Shown: positions 24,082-32,848 of the stretch, one piece after another
Numbering within the stretch: position 1 is the stretch's first letter
Layout: every line of letters begins with the position of its first letter
Assembly: GCA_910588065.1 (NCBI GenBank)
Contig: CAJUPZ010000020.1
Span: 1-54,145 of the forward strand
DNA: 54,145 nucleotides
Origin: an uncultured Muribaculaceae bacterium
Lineage (GTDB): Bacteria; Bacteroidota; Bacteroidia; Bacteroidales; Muribaculaceae
Reading direction: 5' to 3'
Notes under the pieces: generated by a model
What the model was told of the DNA's origin: nothing
Databases searched by the model: none
The model's input: the letters and a program-made list of their open reading frames with translations, nothing else
Position numbers and translations under genes: made by a program

Positions 24082-24987
24082 ATGGAACTGAGACAACTAC
24101 GTTATTTTGTCAAGACTGCCGGAACGCTGAGCTTTTCTGAAGCCGCCAAAGTGCTGAATATAGCGCAGAGCACTCTGTCGCAGCAGATAAGGCAGCTTGA
24201 AGATGAGCTTCATATACAGCTTTTTGAGCGCCATGCCCACTCGATATCACTCACTGAGGCTGCGGCAGAAGTATTGCCCTTCGCCATCCGTACCATTCAC
24301 GATGCCGATAGTTGCGTCTCAAAAATACAGGATATCAACCGGCTCGAAACCGGCTCGCTGAATATCGGTGTGACATACTCTTTCAGTCCAATTCTCACCG
24401 AAACCCTCATCGGGTTTACAAAACGCTTTCCGAAGATAAAGCTTAATGTGATGTATGAGCCTATGTCTGAACTCATGGATATGCTCAGACGGCGTGCGGT
24501 TGATTTTGTGCTCGCTTTCAAACCGAACTCCGTGATTCCCGACATTGAATCACATACACTCTTTGAAAATCATCTCGCTGTGGTTGTCAATCAGAGCCAT
24601 CCGCTCTCTGCCAGGTCTAAACTCTCGCTTGCAGACCTCTCGGGATTTCACATAGCACTTCCCTCCAAAGGGCTTCAGGCCCGCAATGCACTTGATATAA
24701 ATCTGTCGCCGCTGGGTTGTGAGCTGGATGTCCGGGTGGAGCTGAATGAGGTGAATATTCTTCTCGAGCTTGTAAGGCACAGCAGCATGGTGACAATCCT
24801 TGCCGAAGCTGCCGTGTATGGGCAGCATGGAGTAAAGGCAATTCCCATAGAACTTCCTGTATGTGAAATGGCAGGGTGTGTCCACATGCTTAAGGATAGC
24901 TACCGCAAGCATTCCGCCATCAAATTCATAGAGATGCTCCGTGAGTCTGATGCTGTGATGGCACGTACCCATAATTGGTTTTTATAG
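24082..24987 (+). CDS. LysR-type transcriptional regulator
   Basis: A 301-residue LysR regulator. The N-terminal winged helix-turn-helix is canonical: MELRQLRYFVKTAGTLSFSE, then AKVLNIAQSTLSQQIRQLED and LQLFERH. The effector domain (about 90-295) starts at GSLNIGVTYSF and has two alpha/beta lobes. ATG codons at 24076 and 24082 are both possible; 24082 gives the usual family start. It stands just after the split ThrE exporter on the same strand, so it may control that operon in response to an amino acid, although its own -7 box suggests separate transcription. The ligand is unknown. Confidence 0.92.
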   Translation: MELRQLRYFVKTAGTLSFSEAAKVLNIAQSTLSQQIRQLEDELHIQLFERHAHSISLTEAAAEVLPFAIRTIHDADSCVSKIQDINRLETGSLNIGVTYSFSPILTETLIGFTKRFPKIKLNVMYEPMSELMDMLRRRAVDFVLAFKPNSVIPDIESHTLFENHLAVVVNQSHPLSARSKLSLADLSGFHIALPSKGLQARNALDINLSPLGCELDVRVELNEVNILLELVRHSSMVTILAEAAVYGQHGVKAIPIELPVCEMAGCVHMLKDSYRKHSAIKFIEMLRESDAVMARTHNWFL

Positions 24988-25037
24988 GCGAAAAAACAGT
25001 ATAAATGATGTTTTCGGACATATTTTATCGATAAAAA

Positions 25038-25070
25038 CTTGTGGGGGGGGGTATTTTTTTGCTATATTTG
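25038..25070 (+). promoter_or_regulatory. Promoter with G9 tract in the spacer, before the first PF14905 barrel gene
   Basis: CTTG (25038-25041) and TATATTTG (25063-25070) fit the -33 and -7 elements with a 21-base spacer. The spacer contains a run of nine Gs (25043-25051) and then seven Ts (25054-25060). Slippage in the G run would move the spacer through 20, 21 and 22 bases and so change promoter strength. The ATG is at 25117. Confidence 0.6.
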
Positions 25071-25116
25071 CGACGTAATCTGCTTTGGTGAATCAGAGCC
25101 ATAATAAACCGATCGA

Positions 25117-28092
25117 ATGAGACATTTTTCCGCTCTCCTTGCTATAGTAGCAATCCTTGCCTCGACTTTTACAGTCTCGGCTGCCGAACTGAAAAAATTT
25201 ATGTTGCGTGGATACATCTACAACGCTGAATACCATCCGCTTGACAGTGTTGAGGTGAAGCTTGAGAAGAACGACACCATTCCGGTGCCTTTCAAACTCC
25301 TGACAGGCGACAGCGATACCCGAATCAATAAATCGGGCGAGCTGCGCATGATGGTGGAGAGCGGCATAGGCAATTACTGCCTCACATTGTACAAGGATGG
25401 CTACGAACCATTTGTGAGAAACTTCACTATAGGCTCAGTGAGTGAGGATCTCAAATATCTGTCTTCGCTCATAATGGAAAAGGAGATTCAACATGAGCTC
25501 GGTGAGGTGACTGTTCAGGCTACCCGCGTGAAAATGGTGATGAAAGGCGACACTATTGTGTTTGATGCGGCGGCTTTCAAACTGTCAGAGGGCTCGATGC
25601 TCGATGCGCTTGTGCGACAGCTGCCGGGAGCCACGCTCTCAACAGACGGTGTCATAGAGGTAAATGGCCGTAAAATCAACGAATTGCTTGTAAACGGCAA
25701 GGATTTTTTCAAGGGCGACCCGAAAGTGGCGCTACAGAACCTGCCGGCATATACTGTGAAAAACCTCAAGGTTTACGACAAGGCAGATAAAGATGCATAT
25801 CTCACTCATTCAGATGCACGGCTCGACCGTAAGGAAGAGGATGAGAATCTGGTGATGGATGTGGTGCTTAAAAAAGAATTTGACACCGGATATATGGCAA
25901 ATGTAGAGGGTGGATACGGCACCAAGGACAGGTATATGGGGCGCGCTTTCGGGCTCGGATACACTGAAAAATTTCGTCTTGCAGCCTTCGTCAACGCCAA
26001 CAACATCGGCGACAGCAGCCAAGGCGGCACATCCGGCCAGTGGCGCGGACCATCCTCGCAGGAAAATGGACTTACCGACCGGATTTCGGCCGGACTCGAC
26101 TACAATTATACACAGCCGGAAAAAATTGAGGCGAGCGGATCTCTATCCTATGCCGGCCTGAAAGAGACCTACAGATCTATCACAGCCTCAACCAATTTCT
26201 TCAACACCGGCGATATATTCGGACGCTCATACAGCAATAAACGCAGCAAGAGCCACTCTATTAATACACAGCACACCGTCAACTGGAGTCTGCCAAACGT
26301 TCATCTCACATTCAGACCCACGTTCTCATGGATACGCAATAATTCAGACACCGATTCACGGTCGGCCACATTTGATACCAATCCCTCTGAGAGTTATCGT
26401 GGCGAGGCTCTCGATTCAATATTCCGAATCGGCGATCCGGCAGATATATCGCGCAGCATGCTCACTTATCTGCGCAAAATGTCTGCAGTCAAGTCAGACC
26501 AGATCTCCGGCTCGTATGTGCTGAGCGCAACCATCAGACCCAAAACATGGAAAGGAATGCTCATACTGTCATCAACCGGCGGACTCGATAATATGAGCAG
26601 CGACAACCGCAATCTGTATGATCAGGGATATGGCCCGGGAAACCCCGGCATCCCGGCTCGATACGACCGATTCAACTCACCGGACAACCACTCCAATTAT
26701 ATAGGTGGCGCAGTACGCTACCAACGCGATATCCGCCGTTTTGGCGACACCCGCACTACTAATTTCAGCTACCGCATATCCTCTTCATATCGTCACGACC
26801 ATACCGACACCAACAACCCCCTTTATTCATCTGACGCTTTGCCTGACCCTCTCACTCCTCCATCGGCAATCCTGGTGCCCGGACTTTTGTTTGACCCCGC
26901 AAACTCTCCGTATACATACGAGCAGCGCAACGGTGTTGGCGGTGAGGTGTACCTCTCGTATGGCAATTCCCCGACAACTCCCGGCGACTCGACCGTCAAT
27001 TCAGCTTTCAACGTGGCCGCATCATTGGGCTACGACCATCGCCACTTCGACTATCGCTATTTTAAACAGGGCATCACAGATCAGAGCGTGGAGCGCAACA
27101 CTGATTTTCTGCGTCCGATGCTGCAGTTTAATTACAGCTCCTCAAATAAGATTCGCAATATATACGCCATAGTATATTATCAGATGTCGCAGAATGCCCC
27201 TGCAATGTCAGCCCTTATCGACACCCGCGACTCAAGCGACCCCCTGAATATTGTCACAGGCAACCCCGATGGCTTGAAAAATTCCACAATCCATAGCGTC
27301 AATTTCAATGTGATGCGCTTCAGCCGCAGTCGCTCGAATGCCCGCTTTTTTGCATACGGTGGATGGAATGTAACCACCAACGCTGTGGCTTGGGCCCGGC
27401 GATATGACCCTGCCACCGGAATAACGGTCACCCGACCTGAAAATATCTCAGGCAACTGGAATGCCAGCACAGGCCTTGAATGGTCGTCAAGCTACGGTAG
27501 CAGCCGTAATATCACAATTAATGCAGGTGCATATGGCTCTGTTTCAAACTCAGCCGACTATATGGCAATCAATGCAACGCCGGTGCGCAGCTCGGTGCTC
27601 ACTCAGAGGTACAGACCCTCTGTTTCCGTTGCATATACCCTCAAACAAGGCTCAACAATAACACTGGGAATGAACACAACCATTGCTCATCAGCACTCTG
27701 CCCGCGAGAATTTCAATAATATGACATGGTATGAGTACTGGCCATTTGTGCGCGCCTTCCTCAAACTGCCCGCAGCGTTTGAACTCAACACCCAGTTCAA
27801 TCCCTACTTCCGCCGCGGCTACACAGACAACACAATGAACACCAGCGAGTATGTATGGGATGCCACACTCACAAAGTCGTTCACCAAACCGGCCATTACC
27901 CTCAAACTCACTGCCCACGATATTCTCGGTTCAGCCAAGCATGTATATTCAAATGTCAATGCCCAGGGTCGCACCGAAACATGGCAGTACACCCTGCCGC
28001 GCTATATTATGCTGACGGTGGGCTATCGCCTTGACATGAAGCCCCGCAGCGGCAAAACCCATAATTCAAGCCGCCGCACCTACTATTATTGA
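25117..28092 (+). CDS. PF14905-type outer-membrane beta-barrel protein (TonB-receptor relative), 991 aa
   Basis: A large outer-membrane protein of the TonB-receptor-like group common in Bacteroidota. Signal peptide (about 1-22), a carboxypeptidase-regulatory-like N-terminal domain (about 25-125), then a plug-like region (about 130-250) with ELGEVTVQATRVKM, LDALVRQLPGATLSTDG and LVNGKDFFKGDPKVALQNLP. A barrel of about 700 residues rich in alternating aromatic strands follows and ends in VGYRLDMKPRSGK. No SusD partner lies next to it, so it is not a SusCD pair. Its promoter contains a nine-G run, which hints at phase-variable expression. A paralogue follows tRNA-Met downstream. Confidence 0.88.
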   Translation: MRHFSALLAIVAILASTFTVSAAELKKFMLRGYIYNAEYHPLDSVEVKLEKNDTIPVPFKLLTGDSDTRINKSGELRMMVESGIGNYCLTLYKDGYEPFVRNFTIGSVSEDLKYLSSLIMEKEIQHELGEVTVQATRVKMVMKGDTIVFDAAAFKLSEGSMLDALVRQLPGATLSTDGVIEVNGRKINELLVNGKDFFKGDPKVALQNLPAYTVKNLKVYDKADKDAYLTHSDARLDRKEEDENLVMDVVLKKEFDTGYMANVEGGYGTKDRYMGRAFGLGYTEKFRLAAFVNANNIGDSSQGGTSGQWRGPSSQENGLTDRISAGLDYNYTQPEKIEASGSLSYAGLKETYRSITASTNFFNTGDIFGRSYSNKRSKSHSINTQHTVNWSLPNVHLTFRPTFSWIRNNSDTDSRSATFDTNPSESYRGEALDSIFRIGDPADISRSMLTYLRKMSAVKSDQISGSYVLSATIRPKTWKGMLILSSTGGLDNMSSDNRNLYDQGYGPGNPGIPARYDRFNSPDNHSNYIGGAVRYQRDIRRFGDTRTTNFSYRISSSYRHDHTDTNNPLYSSDALPDPLTPPSAILVPGLLFDPANSPYTYEQRNGVGGEVYLSYGNSPTTPGDSTVNSAFNVAASLGYDHRHFDYRYFKQGITDQSVERNTDFLRPMLQFNYSSSNKIRNIYAIVYYQMSQNAPAMSALIDTRDSSDPLNIVTGNPDGLKNSTIHSVNFNVMRFSRSRSNARFFAYGGWNVTTNAVAWARRYDPATGITVTRPENISGNWNASTGLEWSSSYGSSRNITINAGAYGSVSNSADYMAINATPVRSSVLTQRYRPSVSVAYTLKQGSTITLGMNTTIAHQHSARENFNNMTWYEYWPFVRAFLKLPAAFELNTQFNPYFRRGYTDNTMNTSEYVWDATLTKSFTKPAITLKLTAHDILGSAKHVYSNVNAQGRTETWQYTLPRYIMLTVGYRLDMKPRSGKTHNSSRRTYYY

Positions 28093-28123
28093 TGTGCCGG
28101 GTTGAACTGACCGATAAAAAAAG

Positions 28124-28160
28124 ACTGCCATACAGAATTATTCTTGTGGCAGTTTTTTTT
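28124..28160 (+). terminator. Rho-independent terminator after the first barrel gene
   Basis: ACTGCCA (28124-28130) pairs with TGGCAGT (28147-28153); AGAAT/ATTCT extends pairing in the loop, and eight Ts follow. It starts 31 bases after the stop codon. Confidence 0.85.
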
Positions 28161-28212
28161 ATGACTGTGAATCAAATGGTTAGTGCGATTGTTGAAAAAA
28201 TAGCTGAAAATA

Positions 28213-28244
28213 TTTGTGTATTCACGGGAAAGTTTATAACTTTG
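28213..28244 (+). promoter_or_regulatory. Consensus promoter of tRNA-Met (-33 TTTG, -7 TAACTTTG)
   Basis: TTTG at 28213-28216 and TAACTTTG at 28237-28244 are separated by 20 bases, an exact match to the Bacteroidota sigma-ABfr promoter. The tRNA begins at 28266. Confidence 0.75.
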
Positions 28245-28265
28245 CACTCGGTTTAAGCACCGCAT

Positions 28266-28339
28266 GGCGGGATAGCTCAGTTGGTTAGAGCGTCGGATTC
28301 ATAACCCGGAGGTCTCGAGTTCAATTCTCGATCCCGCTA
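28266..28339 (+). tRNA. tRNA-Met (anticodon CAT), probably elongator
   Basis: A 74-base cloverleaf: acceptor GGCGGGA with TCCCGCT, D-arm GCTCAGTTGGTTAGAGC, anticodon loop TTCATAA giving CAT, and T-arm CGAGTTCAATTCTCG. It lacks the C1-A72 mismatch and the GGG/CCC anticodon stem of initiator tRNAs, so elongator Met is favoured; a lysidine-modified Ile2 tRNA cannot be excluded by eye. CCA is not encoded. It has its own consensus promoter and terminator. Confidence 0.93.
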
Positions 28340-28368
28340 CTTTGAAAAAACTACGTTTTCATTTTTTA

Positions 28369-28401
28369 CGAGGTCGGCTGTAAAGTCGGCCTCGATTTTT
28401 T
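28369..28401 (+). terminator. Rho-independent terminator after tRNA-Met
   Basis: CGAGGTCGGC (28369-28378) pairs with GTCGGCCTCG (28385-28394) through ten pairs, two of them G-T, and six Ts follow. It lies 30 bases after the tRNA. The remaining gap to 28573 is AT-rich and holds no clear -7 box. Confidence 0.8.
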
Positions 28402-28573
28402 AACAGCTCTGCAGATATTTCAACAGCGTTGATTCATACTTGGTTAGCTATTTTTTTGTAAAAATATTTGAATGTCGATTAAACCTTGTGGCGCTGCCAA
28501 AGTCTATTTTTTCGGTGGGTGGCAAAAAGCTCAGTCAGCCCGCCGCCGCAATTAACAATACATTTAATTTACA

Positions 28574-31393
28574 ATGATTCACCACATAGCACGCCGCTGC
28601 GTAGCGGCATTCGTCAGTCTGGCCGCCTTTTCATCGCTCCAGGCTTATAATATAAGAGGTGTAGTGACAGACCCCGATGGGGAGGCTCTTGTTGCCGCTA
28701 CGGTAAAGCTTCTCAATGCCTCGGATTCAGCCTTTGTGAAAGGCACCAAGACCGGCAACAACGGAAGATTCTCTTTTACCGATATCAACAAAGGCCGCTA
28801 CATCGTGGAGACTACCTATCTCGGCTACGCTACCGCACACAATAATGTTGATATAAAATCCTCAAATATCCGTCTGGACACAATTGTGATGCGCGAGGCC
28901 GACTATGTGCTCGGCGAAGTTGTGGTAAAGGGTGTGCAGACCGAGATAAAAGTGAAGGAGGATACCATTGAATATAATGCCGGAGCTTACCGCACACAAC
29001 CGAATGCCGTGATAGAGGACCTGCTGAAAAGGCTTCCCGGTGTGGAGGTCGACTCCGAGGGCAAAATTACCAGCAACGGCAAGGAGGTGACAAAAATACT
29101 CATCGAAGGCAAGGAGTTTTTCAGCGACGACCCGAAAGTGGCTTCAAAGAACCTGCCTGTCAACATGATTGACAAACTCCAGGTGGTTGACCGCAAGAGC
29201 GACCTCGCGAGATTGACCGGCGTGGATGACGGCGAGGAGGAGACCGTCATCAACCTCACAGTTAAGAAGGGCATGAAAAACGGCTGGTTTGGCAACATCG
29301 AGGGCGGCTACGGTACCGACAGCAGATATAACGCCAATTTCAATGTCAACCGGTTTTGGAACGACAACCAGTTTACCCTCCTCGGCAATTTCAACAATGT
29401 GAATCAGCTCGGATTCACCGATGGCAACGGGGCACGCTTCCGCAGATTCGGCGGCAATTCGGGCATCACCACCTCGCAGGCCCTCGGGGTTAACTTCAAT
29501 GTAGGCAACAAGGAGATTTTCAGGGTGGGCGGCAATGTGATGTACAGCCACACCGACCGCGACAACCGCACATCCACCGAGCGCGAATATCTCAATGTGC
29601 CGCAGCTGTCAAGCATCGGCAAATACACCCGCGACAAAGGGCACAACCTACGCGCCGATTTCCGACTGCAGTGGAATCCCGATTCGTTCAACTCCATCGA
29701 CTTCCGCCCGCGCCTGTCTTACAATGTCAACGATTCGTACAGCGAGGATTCAACATTCGTGTCCTCTTCCGATGCATTGCGCAGCGCCATAAGCCGCAGC
29801 TACAACACCTCTGCCAGCAACGGCAAGTCTTTTGAATTCGGTGCGCAGTTCATCTACAACCACAAGTTCAAAAGCCGCCGCGGACGCTCTTTCTCAGTGG
29901 ATATGAATTACAGCCACTCTAATGTCAATGAGGATGAAGTGTCGTTCTCGCGAAATATTTTCTATCTCTACAACGACTCTACCGACATATACGACCAGAT
30001 TACTCGAAACCACACCTGGAGCGACAATATCTCCGGCAGGTTGACTTTCACCGAGCCGCTCGGCAATGTGAAAAACGGCCGGTTCATAAAGCTCGCTTAC
30101 CGTCTGAACTACCGCTGGAACAGCGCTGACAAAAATGTGTTTGACCACCCCGTTATCCTCGACCCCGACGGCCTCGGCCCGGTGATTGACTACACTCAGG
30201 AGCTGTTCAATCCACAGCTGAGCAACCAGTTCAGAAACGACTATTTCAATCAGGATGTAAGGCTGAGTTTCCAGCAGATAACAAGCGCCATCAATCTTGA
30301 GGCCGGACTCTCTTTCGTGCCTACAATGTCAAAGAGCATCGACCTCATAAACTCCGACAGGAATATCCCCTCGCGTTGGGTGCTCAACTACGCTCCGTTT
30401 GTAAACTACCGTCATAAATTCAGCAAAACACGCTCTCTCAATTTCCGCTACAACGGACGCTCGTCGCAGCCGAGCCTCAATCAACTGCAGCCGGTGCCGG
30501 ATATGTCCGACCCCATGAACATAATCCAGGGTAATCCTTCGCTCAAACCCACATTCTCCCACTCCATGAATCTGAGATTCCAGGATTTCAACCCCAAGTC
30601 GCAGCGCAGCATCATGCTAATGGCAAACGCAAGCATCGTCCAGAATTCAATCATATCGATGATGACACGCGACCAGACTACCGGCGCTCAGACTACAACC
30701 TATACCAATGTCAACGGTGTGTGGAACGCCATGCTCGCAAACATGATTTCATTTCCCCTGCGAAACAAGCTCTGGCAGTTCAGCAACAACATCTTTGCAA
30801 ACATGAGCCACGGTGTGGGCTTCAACAACGGCATGAGAAACAACAGCGAGGCTCTCAGAATCAACCTCTCGCCCGCAATTTCTTTCCGCCCCGAAAACCT
30901 TGAGTTTGAGCTGCGTCCCCGGTATGGTCTGCAGTACACACACAACAGCATACCTACAAACAGCAGCAACAAGCCCACTGTCCACAACTTCGGCGGTTCA
31001 TTCTCAGCATACTACCGCACCCCGGTTGACATTATCCTCGCAAGCGATGTCACTTACACCGCCACCCGCGGCTACTCGCAGGGCTACAACAAAAACGAAT
31101 GGCTCTGGAACGCCTCAGTTTCGTATGAGACTCTGCGCGACAAATCGCTCACGCTGTCTGTGAAGGCATACGACCTGCTCAACCAGCAGAGCAATATCAG
31201 CCGCACATCCACCGGCAACTATATTCAGGACCAGCGCTTCAACTCCTTGACACGCTACTTCATGTTCTCTGTCAGCTACCGCTTCAACACTTTCGGAAAA
31301 GGCAATGAACCCGGAAGCAGAAACCGCCGCGGTCCCGGTGGATTCGGCGGTCATGGCCCGGGCGGTCATGGAGGCCCCGGACGCAGAATGTAA
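28574..31393 (+). CDS. PF14905-type outer-membrane beta-barrel protein, 939 aa, Gly-rich tail
   Basis: A second large barrel protein, paralogous to the one before tRNA-Met. Signal peptide ending SLQA; carboxypeptidase-regulatory-like domain (about 24-110) beginning YNIRGVVTDPDGEALVAATV; plug-like region with VLGEVVVKGVQTEIKVKEDT, LLKRLPGVEVDSEGKI and IEGKEFFSDDPKVASKNLP; then the barrel, ending SVSYRFNTFG. The last 28 residues are an Arg/Gly/His/Pro-rich tail (GFGGHGPGGHGG and similar), which lies beyond the final strand and would be exposed or periplasmic. No SusD homologue is adjacent. Substrate unknown. A long terminator follows at once. Confidence 0.88.
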   Translation: MIHHIARRCVAAFVSLAAFSSLQAYNIRGVVTDPDGEALVAATVKLLNASDSAFVKGTKTGNNGRFSFTDINKGRYIVETTYLGYATAHNNVDIKSSNIRLDTIVMREADYVLGEVVVKGVQTEIKVKEDTIEYNAGAYRTQPNAVIEDLLKRLPGVEVDSEGKITSNGKEVTKILIEGKEFFSDDPKVASKNLPVNMIDKLQVVDRKSDLARLTGVDDGEEETVINLTVKKGMKNGWFGNIEGGYGTDSRYNANFNVNRFWNDNQFTLLGNFNNVNQLGFTDGNGARFRRFGGNSGITTSQALGVNFNVGNKEIFRVGGNVMYSHTDRDNRTSTEREYLNVPQLSSIGKYTRDKGHNLRADFRLQWNPDSFNSIDFRPRLSYNVNDSYSEDSTFVSSSDALRSAISRSYNTSASNGKSFEFGAQFIYNHKFKSRRGRSFSVDMNYSHSNVNEDEVSFSRNIFYLYNDSTDIYDQITRNHTWSDNISGRLTFTEPLGNVKNGRFIKLAYRLNYRWNSADKNVFDHPVILDPDGLGPVIDYTQELFNPQLSNQFRNDYFNQDVRLSFQQITSAINLEAGLSFVPTMSKSIDLINSDRNIPSRWVLNYAPFVNYRHKFSKTRSLNFRYNGRSSQPSLNQLQPVPDMSDPMNIIQGNPSLKPTFSHSMNLRFQDFNPKSQRSIMLMANASIVQNSIISMMTRDQTTGAQTTTYTNVNGVWNAMLANMISFPLRNKLWQFSNNIFANMSHGVGFNNGMRNNSEALRINLSPAISFRPENLEFELRPRYGLQYTHNSIPTNSSNKPTVHNFGGSFSAYYRTPVDIILASDVTYTATRGYSQGYNKNEWLWNASVSYETLRDKSLTLSVKAYDLLNQQSNISRTSTGNYIQDQRFNSLTRYFMFSVSYRFNTFGKGNEPGSRNRRGPGGFGGHGPGGHGGPGRRM

Positions 31394-31395
31394 CA

Positions 31396-31434
31396 ACACA
31401 AAAGGCTGAGCTATTGAAGCTCAGCCTTTTGTGT
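31396..31434. terminator. Bidirectional terminator between the barrel gene and nadC
   Basis: A near-perfect 17-bp stem (31396-31412 with 31418-31434, centred on AAAGGCTGAGCT / AGCTCAGCCTTT) separates two convergent genes. T runs occur on both strands, so it can serve both. Confidence 0.85.
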
Positions 31435-31454
31435 TAGTCGCGCAATTGTAGTGG

Positions 31455-32300
31455 TCACTTTGCCTTGAAGCTCATGTCAAGCCCCTTCACAGAGTGGGTG
31501 AGGGCTCCTACCGAAATAAAATCCACACCACATTCGCCGTAGGCACGGAGTGTCTCGAGAGTGATGCCGCCAGACGATTCTATCTCGGTGCGTCCGTTGA
31601 TCAGCTTCACTGCCTCGCGGGTGCGCTCGGGTGTGAAGTTGTCGAGCATTATTCTGTCAACCCCCGCTGCGAGTGCCTGGTTTATCTCATCGGTGTTGCG
31701 CACCTCAACCTCTATCTTGAGGTCGCGGCCGGTCTCCTTGCAATATTTTTTCGCTGCCTCGACAGCCTTGCCTATGCCGCCGGCAAAATCAACATGATTG
31801 TCCTTGATGAGAATCATGTCGTGGAGACCTATGCGGTGGTTTGCCCCGCCGCCTGTCTTCACAGCCTCCTTCTCGAGTATACGCATGCCGGGAGTGGTTT
31901 TGCGGGTGTCGAGCACCTTGGTCTTGAGTCCCTTGAGCTCCTCCTGGTATCGGGCGGTGATGGTGGCTATGCCGCTCATGCGCTGCATGATATTGAGCAT
32001 CACACGCTCGGTCTGCAGAAGCGACCTCACCGACCCCTCTACCTCAAAAGCGATATCGCCCGGTTTCACATGGGCGCCATCATTGATGAAAACGGTCATT
32101 TTCATCGCCGGATCAAATTTCTCGAACACCTTGCGGGCTATCTCCACGCCGCTGAGAATACCCTCCTCCTTGACAATCAGGCGCTGGCATCCCTGCTCGT
32201 CGGCAGGTATGGTTGAAAGGGTGGTGACATCGCCGTCACCAACATCTTCGGCAAATGCGAGCGTCAGAAGGTCGTCGATAAGTTCATCGTTTGTCTTCAT
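31455..32300 (-). CDS. nadC: Nicotinate-nucleotide pyrophosphorylase (carboxylating)
   Basis: A 281-residue quinolinate phosphoribosyltransferase of de novo NAD synthesis: quinolinate plus PRPP gives nicotinate mononucleotide, CO2 and pyrophosphate. Seen: the N-terminal EDVGDGDVTTLSTIPAD, the active-site VLDTRKTTPGMR, KTGGGANHRIGLHDMILIKDNH, and barrel strands KIEVEVRNTDE, IMLDNFTPE and IESSGGITLETLRAYGECGVDFISVGALTHS. Full length for the family. nadA and nadB are not in the window. It diverges from rlmH, and both are served by a palindromic double -7 box. Confidence 0.97.
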   Translation of the reverse strand: MKTNDELIDDLLTLAFAEDVGDGDVTTLSTIPADEQGCQRLIVKEEGILSGVEIARKVFEKFDPAMKMTVFINDGAHVKPGDIAFEVEGSVRSLLQTERVMLNIMQRMSGIATITARYQEELKGLKTKVLDTRKTTPGMRILEKEAVKTGGGANHRIGLHDMILIKDNHVDFAGGIGKAVEAAKKYCKETGRDLKIEVEVRNTDEINQALAAGVDRIMLDNFTPERTREAVKLINGRTEIESSGGITLETLRAYGECGVDFISVGALTHSVKGLDMSFKAK

Positions 32301-32327
32301 ATTTTTCTGATTTTGTGAAATCTGTTA

Positions 32328-32343
32328 TACTTTTGCAAAAGTA
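32328..32343. promoter_or_regulatory. Back-to-back -7 boxes forming a 16-bp palindrome (nadC / rlmH)
   Basis: TACTTTTG (32328-32335, plus strand, for rlmH at 32375) directly abuts CAAAAGTA (32336-32343), which is TACTTTTG on the minus strand for nadC at 32300. Together they form a perfect palindrome, so the two divergent promoters share one melting region. Confidence 0.6.
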
Positions 32344-32374
32344 ATCATAATCATCTGAACTTTTTTAACGGCAA

Positions 32375-32848
32375 ATGAAAATAATACTGCTCACCGTAGG
32401 CAAGACTACTGCAAGGAATATAATTGAAGGCATAGAGATGTACACCGCGCGGCTGCGCCACTATGTGCCGTTCGAAATGGTGAGCATCCCGGACCTGAAG
32501 AGCACCGCGGCGCTCAGCACCGACCAGCAGAAAACCAAGGAGGGGCAGGCTATTCTGGCAGCCCTTGCTCCCGGCGACAAGGTGGTGCTCCTTGACGAGC
32601 GCGGCGATATGTTCACCTCGCGCAAATTCGCGCAGAGCATACAGCAGAGCATGTCGGCCGGAGTGAGGCGGCTGGTGTTTGTTGTCGGCGGTCCGTATGG
32701 TTTTTCACAGGAGGTGTACAGCCGCGCCGATGCAAAGCTGTCACTGTCGGCTATGACTTTTCCACACGACCTTGTGAGGCTGCTGTTTGTAGAGCAGCTC
32801 TACCGAGCCATGACTATACTGCGCGGCGAGAAGTATCACCACGATTAA
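32375..32848 (+). CDS. rlmH: 23S rRNA (pseudouridine-1915-N3)-methyltransferase
   Basis: A 157-residue SPOUT-fold methyltransferase that modifies pseudouridine 1915 in helix 69 of 23S rRNA on assembled 70S ribosomes. Seen: MKIILLTVGKT at the start, GDKVVLLDERGDMFTSRKFA, the AdoMet-binding knot FVVGGPYGFSQEV, and the ending LSLSAMTFPHDLVRLLFVEQLYRAMTILRGEKYHH, all near-invariant in RlmH. The stop codon overlaps the end of the convergent hemW gene by 4 bases. Confidence 0.97.
   Translation: MKIILLTVGKTTARNIIEGIEMYTARLRHYVPFEMVSIPDLKSTAALSTDQQKTKEGQAILAALAPGDKVVLLDERGDMFTSRKFAQSIQQSMSAGVRRLVFVVGGPYGFSQEVYSRADAKLSLSAMTFPHDLVRLLFVEQLYRAMTILRGEKYHHD

Noticed and set aside
28266..28339. tRNA-Met as an initiator tRNA
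   Set aside because: The first acceptor pair is G-T rather than the C-A mismatch, and the anticodon stem lacks the GGG/CCC triplet of initiators.
31494..32216. 240-codon frame antisense to nadC
   Set aside because: Shadow of nadC with no signature of its own.
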